From contig JAUSLL010000119.1 of assembly GCA_030649335.1 (NCBI GenBank), positions 1-64,000 on the forward strand: 64,000 nt of DNA, given 5' to 3'. The notes beneath the pieces are model-generated. The model was not told the origin of the DNA and ran no database searches. It worked only from the letters and a program-made list of their open reading frames with translations. Each line of letters opens with the position of its first letter. The first letter of the stretch is position 1. The DNA comes from Parvibaculum sp. (GTDB lineage: Bacteria > Pseudomonadota > Alphaproteobacteria > Parvibaculales > Parvibaculaceae). This document shows positions 37,451-45,043 of the stretch, piece by piece. The position numbers were made by a program, and so were the translations under genes.

Positions 37451-38272
37451 CTATCGCAGCAGGGCTATACGTTCCTTGAGGGCTTCAATGCCAACGGCGC
37501 CGGAGAGCACGTCGCTCCCTAGAACATAACTTGGTGTGCCGCCAATATTAAGGGCTTGTGCAAGTTGCGACGACTCATCAAGTGTTGCCGTCACTTCAGC
37601 ACTCGACAGGTCCGCTTCAAGCCGCGTCATATCCAGACCTAGACCTTTGGCAACCACCTTCGCGCGCTCACCATCCGCTGGGCCATGGCCTTCAAGAAGT
37701 TGGCGATGAAACGCCAGATAGAGTTTTCCATCCTTATCCTGCATGCGCACAGCTATCGCGACACGAGATGCTGCCAGCGAGTCAGGGCCAAGGATGGGAT
37801 ATTCTTTCAGAACGATGCGGAGATTCGGATCCGTTTTTAGTAGACCCAGCATGTCGGGCAACGCCCGTTTGCAGTAACCGCAGTTATAGTCAAAAAACTC
37901 CACCAGCGTGATCTGGCCTTCAGGGTCACCCAAAGTCACCTGATGCGGTGAGTGAAGCAGGGCTTGCTCATTCTGTGCGATGGCGACAGCGGGACTGAGT
38001 GACGGCTGTGCTTGCGCTGAGCCGCTTTCCTTTTTCAACAGACTTGAAATCATGTCGGTCAATGCTTCGGGATGCGCTTGCATGTACTTTGAAATGGCAG
38101 GCTGCAACGCATCCGGGTTCGCGGCAAGATAGTTGCCGAACGCATCCTCATCACTGGCGGTTGTTGATGTGGTATGTTGGCCAGCCCAATAGCCAAATCC
38201 ACCGGCGGCCAGCATCAACAATCCCACGATAGTCCAAAGGCGCGGTTGAATAACCAGTGTGATGGGTTTCAC
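37451..38272 (-). CDS. DsbA-family thiol:disulfide oxidoreductase, membrane-anchored
   Basis: 273 residues. N-terminal anchor or uncleaved signal (LWTIVGLLMLAAGGFGYWAG, 12-31), a helical ScsC/DsbA-type N-terminal segment, then a thioredoxin fold with Cys131-Gly-Tyr-Cys134 (FFDYNCGYCKRALP) and cis-Pro in NIGGTPSYVLGS. It acts in the periplasm, making or shuffling disulfides. It is encoded directly after two Cys-rich exported proteins with 4-bp overlaps, which suggests it is dedicated to folding them. Confidence 0.9.
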   Translation of the reverse strand: MKPITLVIQPRLWTIVGLLMLAAGGFGYWAGQHTTSTTASDEDAFGNYLAANPDALQPAISKYMQAHPEALTDMISSLLKKESGSAQAQPSLSPAVAIAQNEQALLHSPHQVTLGDPEGQITLVEFFDYNCGYCKRALPDMLGLLKTDPNLRIVLKEYPILGPDSLAASRVAIAVRMQDKDGKLYLAFHRQLLEGHGPADGERAKVVAKGLGLDMTRLEADLSSAEVTATLDESSQLAQALNIGGTPSYVLGSDVLSGAVGIEALKERIALLR

Positions 38273-38607
38273 TGCTCACTACCTGACTTGGCGCAGAGGC
38301 AGCGCGACCCCTGCAATTGCCATTTGCAATGTGCGACTTCCTCAATATTGGGGACGAGTTCTGTGATGTCTTTGACATCGGCGCGCCCACAATACCAGCG
38401 CCCGCACCCGTCTTGTTTGACGACACCGGGAATGGCGTCGGTTTTACGTTCGCATTTGTCGCCTGTCCGAGCGGCCGCCTGTCGTTCATCTGCACCATAG
38501 GCAGGCGGCAGAGAGACAGAGAGGGTGAGCATGACGAAAGCGAGACACGCAACGAGGCGTGATGGTGTGACGCTGAAAAAATCGCGCAATGAGATGAACG
38601 GCATCAT
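38269..38607 (-). CDS. Small Cys-rich exported protein
   Basis: 112 residues. Signal peptide LVACLAFVMLTLSVSLPPAYG to about residue 39. The mature part has seven cysteines (DKCERK, GCGRWYCGR, HCKW, RCLCAK), enough for several disulfides. No known domain recognised. It overlaps the DsbA start and the large Cys-rich protein stop by 4 bp each, so it is tightly coupled to both. Confidence 0.7.
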   Translation of the reverse strand: MMPFISLRDFFSVTPSRLVACLAFVMLTLSVSLPPAYGADERQAAARTGDKCERKTDAIPGVVKQDGCGRWYCGRADVKDITELVPNIEEVAHCKWQLQGSRCLCAKSGSEQ

Positions 38608-40436
38608 GGTTTACCTGTACTGGGCGGCGCGGTGCGGTAGGAGTTTGGATCATAGCCGGTGCCAGAACCGCCGCTGCGGATACCAGGGTCGGTGGGGTCC
38701 GGCGCGGAACGCTGAGGTGTTGGGGTCGACATGCGCAGGCCCGGCAGGCATTTCTTTTTTGCGGCCGACCAATGCCATCCCATTTTGCACGGCTGCGGTG
38801 GTGTTTCGATTTCGGAGGGCACAGTCACATCAAGATTGCCATTCGGCTTGGGTGTCGAGATGGGCGCGTTGCTGACGCAATTCGCGCCTTGGCGGTTTGT
38901 GCCTTCCGGACACATGCATTGACCGACGCCCGCGCTATTCTTGCCCCACGTCATTGTGCCCGGGCAGCTAGAACACTGGTTGGATGAGGCAACATATTCC
39001 GTTCCCTGAGGGCATGGGGTGCATTTCTGGCTCGTGGCGCTTGCCCCAGAAGTTGCCGTTTCGCTCCAACTCATGCCAGCTGGGCATTTCGCTTTACATG
39101 TCTTCGTCGGGGCGTCCCAGAAATCCCAAGCCCTTGAGCAGAGCGACGTGCAGGAAGCAGCCCCCGCCTTTGAAACGGACCCAGCGGGGCAAACGGTACA
39201 GATGCCATTGAGACTGTAAGTGTTCTCACCACAGGTCGAGCAACTACCGAATTCGCCTTGAATGGCCCAGCCAGAACCCGGCTTGCAAAGCGGCTTGCAG
39301 CTTGCCGTTGCTGTGTCCCAAGCTTCACTTTCCTTACATTTGGAAAAGCAGCTTGAAGAACCCGCAGCCGAGGTCTTACCCACCGGACATTTCTGGCAGC
39401 TGCCGACACTCGTTCCATATGCTGTGCTGGCATAAGTGTTGGCGCTACATTGCAGACATGCGGTCCCAATCATAATCGAGCCTGAAGCGCAGGCGGCGAC
39501 GCATGTTTTGCCATTTGGCGACGCTTTTTGTCCCGCCGCGCAAGGCGTGCAGGTGCCGTCATTTCCCGGAATGGCGCTGGACGGGCAAGCCTTGCATTGA
39601 CCGTTTTTGTATCCCAGCCCAGACGGGCAGCGACAGGCAAATTTGGTACCGTCAGAGTTGCTCACTTGCACGCTTGGCTCAGGGCACCAACAACTCGAAA
39701 GATAATGTGGGCCACCCTGCTGATACTGCTGGCCTGGCACCCAGCCGCCTTCGCAAGGATAAATAGTGACAGTACTTTCTTGCTCTTCCTGAATGCCAGG
39801 TGTGAGGCCCGTGCCTTGCACGAGTTCGCCCCAGCTGTAAAAGAAATTGCCAATGGCGTCGGTGCCGCTTTCCAGAATGCCTCCCGTGCAAGACAGCGTG
39901 TCTTCGACAATTTTGGCGAGTGTTTCGGCGATGCCGCTATAGCGTACAGCGCAGGCGCAGCTCCAATTATTCGAGATGACATTCAAGCCAGGCGTCGAAT
40001 TCATAAACGTTATGAGCCCCTTTGCACCTTCTTCACTTGCATAGGAGGTCAGCTCGTTCTTAACGCTGTCGGGAAGGCCAAGCGCTGAGGCCAGAGCTGC
40101 CAATGCCGCTGCAATGGGTTTGCCAGCAACTCCGCCCAACGCCGCTTCGCAGCTATTGCCATTGTTGTAGGCCCCCGTCGACGCCTCGATGATGACGACG
40201 GCCGCAACAACGGCAAGGAAAGACGGGTTTGTTAAGTCACCCAGACATTGCCCGTGATCGGCAACGAAACTTGCCGCTTTGGCAACGTCACTTAGTCCAA
40301 AATCTGTTGCCAGCGCAACGCAGGCGTCGAGACCGGCCTGCGCTGGAGTGGGGGCTGCAATGGTCGCAGGAATGAGTGTTGCCAGAAAAAATGCAGCAAG
40401 CGTGACAAAACGAATGACCACGCGCGGCATTTTCAT
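38604..40436 (-). CDS. Large secreted Cys-rich repeat protein (GCC2/GCC3, ephrin-receptor-like repeats)
   Basis: 610 residues with a signal peptide (FVTLAAFFLATLIPATIAAPTPAQA). Residues about 35-200 form an Ala-rich helical N-terminal domain with a few cysteines. From about 230 on, repeated Cys modules of the type C-x2-C-x-AGx(S/T)-x-C run to about 520, for example CPAGSVSKAGAASC and CPVGKTSAAGSSSC. These resemble GCC2/GCC3 or ephrin-receptor-like repeats. A Pro/Ser/Thr-rich tail ends the protein. It is probably surface-exposed or periplasmic and disulfide-rich. It lies between two small exported proteins in an operon with a DsbA and a beta-barrel, all overlapping by 4 bp. Function unknown. 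Confidence 0.78.
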   Translation of the reverse strand: MKMPRVVIRFVTLAAFFLATLIPATIAAPTPAQAGLDACVALATDFGLSDVAKAASFVADHGQCLGDLTNPSFLAVVAAVVIIEASTGAYNNGNSCEAALGGVAGKPIAAALAALASALGLPDSVKNELTSYASEEGAKGLITFMNSTPGLNVISNNWSCACAVRYSGIAETLAKIVEDTLSCTGGILESGTDAIGNFFYSWGELVQGTGLTPGIQEEQESTVTIYPCEGGWVPGQQYQQGGPHYLSSCWCPEPSVQVSNSDGTKFACRCPSGLGYKNGQCKACPSSAIPGNDGTCTPCAAGQKASPNGKTCVAACASGSIMIGTACLQCSANTYASTAYGTSVGSCQKCPVGKTSAAGSSSCFSKCKESEAWDTATASCKPLCKPGSGWAIQGEFGSCSTCGENTYSLNGICTVCPAGSVSKAGAASCTSLCSRAWDFWDAPTKTCKAKCPAGMSWSETATSGASATSQKCTPCPQGTEYVASSNQCSSCPGTMTWGKNSAGVGQCMCPEGTNRQGANCVSNAPISTPKPNGNLDVTVPSEIETPPQPCKMGWHWSAAKKKCLPGLRMSTPTPQRSAPDPTDPGIRSGGSGTGYDPNSYRTAPPSTGKP

Positions 40437-40720
40437 CTAAATCTCCTGCCGCCCGGTGCCTGGATGCTGAGGATTTCGATGAGTTGGCGCGGCGGTTCAA
40501 TCACATCCTTATCGCCCGGCATGATCAGGGGCGCAGTATATGAAAGTTTGGGCTGCGTCATGAGGATAGACTGGTGACGCATCATGCGTGCGAGATGCGG
40601 ATTGATGCATTTTCCTGAAACCGTTTTCCCCTCACTGCAATCCTTACCCGCAGCGGCCGTGCTGGCGGAGGTCGATGTGAGAAGCAATGCAAGCGACAGA
40701 GCGAAGAAAATGGGGCGCAT
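40433..40720 (-). CDS. Small exported protein
   Basis: 95 residues from MRPIFFALSLALLL. Signal peptide ends near STAAA. The mature part has two cysteines (GKDCSEGKTVSGKCINPHLAR) then a Met/Pro-rich stretch. No family recognised. GAGAGA upstream of ATG 40720 supports this start. Its stop overlaps the start of the large Cys-rich protein by 4 bp, and it lies 11 bp after the beta-barrel gene. Confidence 0.65.
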   Translation of the reverse strand: MRPIFFALSLALLLTSTSASTAAAGKDCSEGKTVSGKCINPHLARMMRHQSILMTQPKLSYTAPLIMPGDKDVIEPPRQLIEILSIQAPGGRRFR

Positions 40721-40731
40721 GAACATCTCTC

Positions 40732-41994
40732 TCAAAACTGCCAACTGGTGCCGATGGTGGCTTGCCATGCATCGGTGTCAATTTCAGGAATGGCGGAGCC
40801 GGGTCCTAGCAACGTTTTGTCGGGGGTTTGATCCTGCTTCATCCAGATGCGCGCGACGTCCAAGCTTAACGACAGCGCAGGGTTCAGAGCATATTGCCCC
40901 GTGACCCCCACCGACCATTTCGTTTTGGCCGACAGGAATTGCAAATCGGTCGGGCTCCAAGCGTTGTGGTCGCGATAGAGAAAGCCGAGCGTCGGCCCAA
41001 TGATGTAATTCTCGCCGCTATAGGTCACATTGGAATCGAGCTGGATTACATTGCTGTTGGAGTTGAACGCTTCACTCACAAGCGAAGTTGTTCCAACGGG
41101 GAGGATCCTGTTTTTTTCAATATGCGAGAAGGACGCGTTGAGACGCGACGCTATCGCATCGTCCCACGCATAGGATAGGGCAAGCGTTGAGACGATGGTG
41201 CCACCACTTTGGTAATAGGGAGCGCCATTGACGGTTGTCTCAGTCTCCCCGGTATAGGAAAGCTGAGCCTGTGTTGTCAGACTATCGCCCTCATAGCCAA
41301 TGCCGATATTGACGCTATAGGTGTCGCCTGGATCAAGATTGCCCAATGTGGCTCGGTCATATGAGCCGCGGTAGGTGTAGCCGATGCCGAGAGAAGCGAG
41401 CAAATTCTCTGTTAACGGAATATTTGCACCGACTGATGCGCCGCCATTAAAACCTTCACCATACGTGTCGGCCGCAACGATATCCGAATCGCTGCTGGTA
41501 TTGGCCGCGCTCGACGAGCTTGAGTCACCCGTTGGCAAATTTGTGCTGAGAGAGAGAAAGGGCTGGAAGCTGCTGAAGCCGGTATAGGACAAGCTGGTGC
41601 TAAGCGATGTGTCTGTCGTGCCTTTGGTGGAGGAACTCACGCCATTATTTGACTGCCGCGAATAGACATAGCCCGAACGGATCTGGAGCTCGATGTTGAA
41701 GACATCTGCCGCCTGATGCGATAGCTGCAGCGCGATCGGGACATAGACCTGACTGCCGCTGCCGTCTGTGGACGCGGGTGCGGCGGGATAACCCGAAGTG
41801 CTTTCCCAAGAATAATATTGAACCTGTGAACTGAACGAGGCGGCCCATTGACCGGAGGCCTCATCCGTTACGGCAATTGCAGACAAATCATCCGCTAGGG
41901 CCTGTCGGCCCATAGGCAAGCCTAGTGAAGCCGCCAACAAAAAGGCGACGCCCGTTCGGTGCGTCACACATCTTGAATATAAATGCTGCCGCAT
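40732..41994 (-). CDS. Outer-membrane beta-barrel protein
   Basis: About 420 residues from MRQHLYSRCVTHRTG. Signal peptide AFLLAASLGLPMGRQALA. The rest alternates polar and aromatic residues in many predicted amphipathic strands (for example YSVNIGIGYEGDSLTTQAQLSYTGE) and ends in the outer-membrane signature SWQF with terminal Phe. It is similar in style to porin or phenol-MetA-type barrels. It could be a pore or an exporter for the downstream secreted proteins. First gene of the five-gene operon. A G7 tract lies directly before its start codon. Confidence 0.8.
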   Translation of the reverse strand: MRQHLYSRCVTHRTGVAFLLAASLGLPMGRQALADDLSAIAVTDEASGQWAASFSSQVQYYSWESTSGYPAAPASTDGSGSQVYVPIALQLSHQAADVFNIELQIRSGYVYSRQSNNGVSSSTKGTTDTSLSTSLSYTGFSSFQPFLSLSTNLPTGDSSSSSAANTSSDSDIVAADTYGEGFNGGASVGANIPLTENLLASLGIGYTYRGSYDRATLGNLDPGDTYSVNIGIGYEGDSLTTQAQLSYTGETETTVNGAPYYQSGGTIVSTLALSYAWDDAIASRLNASFSHIEKNRILPVGTTSLVSEAFNSNSNVIQLDSNVTYSGENYIIGPTLGFLYRDHNAWSPTDLQFLSAKTKWSVGVTGQYALNPALSLSLDVARIWMKQDQTPDKTLLGPGSAIPEIDTDAWQATIGTSWQF

Positions 41995-42298
41995 AACCCC
42001 CCCGGGAAAAGCAGGCACCTGTGGCTCGCATCGGAATTTCAAAAATTGCCGATTGACCTTCGCTAATCTATCCCAAGCAAAAAGAAATGCTATTTGATTT
42101 TATGGGCTGTTTCTGACGAGCTTCCCGGACCTGAAGCCATAAGAGATGCAAAGGTCCAAATTTGTGCCCACGGGCGGGCAAGGGGGGGGGTATATGATGG
42201 CTATCGGCCCGGCAACCGCTTCCCGTCTTCTGTTTTGTGCCGCGCGGGGCCGGCCCGGCGGGCCAATAAGGCACCTGCGAGGTTACGGCTTTGCTCCT

Positions 42299-42739
42299 TC
42301 ACGTTGGAAGGTTTTGTTCAATCCACTGCTTCAGCATAGGTGCGCTCATCGCGCCGCTGTGACGAGCAATTTCCTTGTTGCCGCGCATTAAGATCAGAGT
42401 TGGGATTGCCCGAATGCCAAATTTGGCGGCAATGTCCTGATTGGCTTCAGTGTCCAGTTTGCCAAAGCGCAGGCGAGGTTCGAATTCGGCCGCTGCCGCC
42501 TCGAAGACAGGGGCCATCGCGCGGCATGGGCCGCACCAGGAAGCCCAGCAATCAATGAGTAGTGGTAAGTCTTCGGAGCGTGCATGTTTTTCGAAGTTCG
42601 CGGTCGTAAGCGTCACCGGATGGCCCGTAAAAAGGGCTGACTTGCACTTGCCGCAAACCGGATGAGCGCTCAAGCGATCTTCCGGCAGGCGGTTCGTTGC
42701 GTCGCATTGAGGGCAGGTAATATGAAGCGTCTTGGGCAT
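42299..42739 (-). CDS. trxC: Thioredoxin 2 (TrxC)
   Basis: Cytosolic thiol-disulfide reductase with an N-terminal zinc finger. 146 residues from MPKTLHITCPQC. Zinc ligands Cys9/Cys12 and Cys29/Cys32. Active site CWASWCGPCRAMAP with Cys69 and Cys72. Substrate-side cis-Pro in IRAIPTLIL. GAGGA upstream of ATG 42739 favours that start over 42763. It stands alone, 300 bp upstream of the beta-barrel operon, same direction. Downstream GC-rich palindrome GGCCCGCCGGGCC may help end its transcript. Confidence 0.93.
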   Translation of the reverse strand: MPKTLHITCPQCDATNRLPEDRLSAHPVCGKCKSALFTGHPVTLTTANFEKHARSEDLPLLIDCWASWCGPCRAMAPVFEAAAAEFEPRLRFGKLDTEANQDIAAKFGIRAIPTLILMRGNKEIARHSGAMSAPMLKQWIEQNLPT

Positions 42740-42860
42740 TTGATCCTCATCAGGTCGAGACATTTGACGCTAATATGACGTTGCCGATTGTCCACCCCAT
42801 CCCGACTGAGTTGGCGGATTGCTGGGTGCGAACATCACGCAGTCGTTCCCTGTTATCGGC

Positions 42861-43015
42861 TAGAAATTCCCTGATCCCCTAGTAAATATTCCCTGTTACT
42901 GTAGTAAGGGAATTGCAGGCTAAGTATTTGAATTTACGCCGACATTCAGGTATATTTGATGCTTCTGATGCCGTATTTCAGAGAAGTTCCCTGTATTTTC
43001 CCTGTTAACAGGGAA
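42861..43015. repeat. Cluster of TTCCCTG / CAGGGAA elements
   Basis: At least five TTCCCTG-type motifs and their complements lie here (near 42874, 42890, 42908, 42987 and 42998), including a perfect 18-bp palindrome TTCCCTGTTAACAGGGAA at 42998-43015. They end just before the right-hand direct repeat. No gene is seen in 42740-43052. Possibly the end of a lost element or a binding-site cluster. Confidence 0.5.
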
Positions 43016-43052
43016 TTTTGGGTGAGGCGGGGCGTCTTAGGACTGCGCACAC

Positions 43053-43299
43053 CACCAATCTACACCCTTATATCTAGGCATATTATCTACATTCAGAATG
43101 TATCAAACTTTTCCGTTGGTTAGCGGGTGGTTGTGCGTCGTATTTGCGTCTCTGGCGGACTAGAGAGAGGGCAATACGGCCCCTTAAATGCCTTTATCTC
43201 TGATGGCCTCAAAAGAAGACCTCTTCACGGAAATGAGCATCCTTAGTGCATCAGATTTGTATCTTTGAAATTCATCAGTTTGCAGATGACTGATCGCTC
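43053..43299. repeat. Right copy of the 248-bp direct repeat
   Basis: CACCAATCTACACCCTTATA to TGATCGCTC, matching 4253-4500. There is no tRNA body here, only the CACCAATC core. At 43299 it joins directly to ImmA/IrrE-derived sequence, whereas the left copy continues into unrelated DNA. Confidence 0.85.
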
Positions 43300-43890
43300 A
43301 GGATGACTTCAGCGCAAACCCAGAAGGCTTGGCGCGTGAGATCCATGTGCAATTGCCCGGGCGCTTGATATTGAGGAAATCTGTGAAGAGCGTCTGAGCA
43401 AAATCGAAGGTGCCTTAATCACGACGCCTGAAAAAATCTTTGGGTCCATTCTCGTTAACGCAAACTCCTCTTTCAAACTCGCCGCTTCACGGTTGGTCAC
43501 GAGCTCTGTCACTTTCTGGATCCGTCATGTCACGCGACAGTGCCAACGAGTTCCAGTGTGCAAAAGTCGGCTTCGTCATTCCTGAGTATATGGTTTGCCA
43601 TATGAAGCAAGAGAACGAGGCAGATCGTTTTGCTGTCGAGCTACTCGCGCCTGAAGCTCGTATGGTTGCTTTTCTCAAGCAGGCCCCCGATTTGGAACAA
43701 TCACGCGCTACCGGCCACTCCTGCGAGGAGCGGCAATGAGATTAGCGATTGGTATGAGGTCCGCGAGACAAGCTGGCTTAGCAATCCCCCTCGCAGTTTA
43801 GTTTGTACAAAGACACTGTATCAGCGAGACGGTTACGCCATGACGCTTATGCATGCGGATATACTGCCGAGCCCACTAATCGTTAGCTAA
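43300..43890 (+). pseudogene. Decayed ImmA/IrrE metallopeptidase gene
   Basis: Copy of the gene at 16083-16904, lacking the first codons. AGGATGACTTCAGCGC matches 16109 onward. Internal deletions include one between GCCCGG and GCGCTTGAT near 43362, a short indel within the HExxH-coding stretch, and loss of 161 bp between TTTGGAGCAA-type short repeats (43690 region; intact sites at 16544 and 16705). The reading frame is broken in several places although blocks such as FVIPEYMV-HM-QENEADRFA and the end HADILPSPLIVS survive. Stop at 43888-43890. Flanking homology continues to 43997. Confidence 0.85.
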
Positions 43891-43973
43891 CGAAATTTGT
43901 GACGCACGGAATTAGCCGCCGCCGAGAGAGTGCGCGGTAAGCGCCTCTGGTCATTTCTTTGTCAGGGACTCAT

Positions 43974-43997
43974 AATTCCTAGTTATCGATAGGTGTT
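43974..43997. promoter_or_regulatory. AATTCCTA-N8-TAGGTGTT inverted repeat, copy 2
   Basis: AATTCCTAGTTATCGATAGG then TGTT. Same site as 16988, carried along with the ImmA/IrrE homology; about 520 bp upstream of the molybdenum-hydroxylase operon. Confidence 0.45.
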
Positions 43998-44029
43998 CAA
44001 CGTAAGTATCTGCGAGGTAGAATTGAGGC

Positions 44030-44230
44030 TTAGTCAAAGGAGGGTTTGGTCTCGTCAAATTGACTAATAAAAGAAGTTGAGAACCAAATCCCGGCGTCTA
44101 AGGCCCGGCTGAGCGACACGCAAACACTATCGCCAAAGATAAGATCGGGATTGTCGTTGATCGACTTCGTGGCGAAAGCAGCATAGTCGAGTTGCTCCGC
44201 TATATGGCTTAGCGCGGCGCTGACCATCAT
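44030..44230 (-). CDS. Possible small hypothetical protein
   Basis: 66-residue ORF starting MMVSAALSHIAEQLDYAAF. The composition looks protein-like, but there is no strong ribosome-binding site, no family and no partner. May be a truncated gene or chance. Otherwise 43998-44417 holds nothing I can support. Confidence 0.22.
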   Translation of the reverse strand: MMVSAALSHIAEQLDYAAFATKSINDNPDLIFGDSVCVSLSRALDAGIWFSTSFISQFDETKPSFD

Positions 44231-44417
44231 CTGAAATCCGATCAGCTTACATACTATCGATATCTGGTTTCAGCGATTTCTTCGAGCAAGCCAGCACGGT
44301 AGCCTGTTCTTTCAAATGACGATCTGCGAGCTCCCGCACGTTCGGTGGCCAACGCGTCTGCTCTCGTTAGACTATCGGATCGCGGGCCTGACTAATTTGC
44401 GCTTCAGAAAACCCGTG

Positions 44418-44447
44418 TTGACAAACTGCAACCGGCGGGCTTATGTA
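44418..44447 (+). promoter_or_regulatory. Predicted promoter of the molybdenum-hydroxylase operon
   Basis: Consensus -35 TTGACA (44418-44423), 18-bp spacer, TATGTA (44442-44447). The start point is expected near 44454, inside the following palindrome. Confidence 0.55.
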
Positions 44448-44450
44448 GGC

Positions 44451-44472
44451 TTTGATGATGATCATCATCAAA
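44451..44472. promoter_or_regulatory. Perfect 22-bp palindrome, likely operator
   Basis: Half-site TTTGATGATGA followed by its exact complement TCATCATCAAA, no spacer. It overlaps the predicted transcription start of the coxS-like gene, 47 bp before the ATG. Which regulator binds is not known; the nearest regulator gene is the TetR gene at 53.7 kb. Confidence 0.6.
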
Positions 44473-44518
44473 ATAGATTTTTTGATTTACCCGTTGCTGC
44501 CGAACACGGAGAAAGCCA

Positions 44519-45043
44519 ATGCAGAGTGAACAATCCGCAAGTGCTGAGATGCAGATCTCAATCTCGGTGGACGGTGCCTTACGTAAGCTTGATGTCGAAC
44601 CGAGAATGCTGCTCGTTCAGGCACTCCGGGAGAAATTGAAGGTCACGGGCCCTCACATCGGATGCGAGTCCGGCCGCTGCGGCGCATGTGCCGTGATTGT
44701 GGACGGGCATGCTGTGAAGGCTTGCATGATGCTGGCAGTGCAAGCCGACGGAAAATCCGTCATCACCGCTGCAAGCTTGAGCGACAACAAGCTCGGGAAA
44801 GTTCTGCAGAACAAATTCCATGAACATCACGCATTGCAATGCGGCTACTGCACGCCCGGCATGCTCAGCGCTGCGGTTGACCTCTTAGCCAACAACGCCC
44901 GACCAAATGAAGAAGACGTGCGTCAGGCACTTCGCGGAAACCTGTGCCGGTGCACCGGATATCAGCACATTGTCGACGCCGTGCTTGATGCCGCCACTTC
45001 ACTAAACACGGCGGATAGCCGCGAACATGGAGTTGAGTCATGA
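44519..45043 (+). CDS. Molybdenum hydroxylase small subunit, [2Fe-2S] protein (CoxS-like)
   Basis: Electron-transfer subunit of a xanthine-dehydrogenase-family enzyme, 174 residues. Plant-type [2Fe-2S] cluster in GPHIGCESGRCGACAVIVDG at about 46-65, second cluster in LQCGYCTPGMLSA and RGNLCRCTGYQHIVDAV. Some 10 extra residues at the N-terminus. GGAGAAAG precedes ATG 44519. First gene of an operon with overlapping large and medium subunits (4 bp). Confidence 0.93.
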   Translation: MQSEQSASAEMQISISVDGALRKLDVEPRMLLVQALREKLKVTGPHIGCESGRCGACAVIVDGHAVKACMMLAVQADGKSVITAASLSDNKLGKVLQNKFHEHHALQCGYCTPGMLSAAVDLLANNARPNEEDVRQALRGNLCRCTGYQHIVDAVLDAATSLNTADSREHGVES

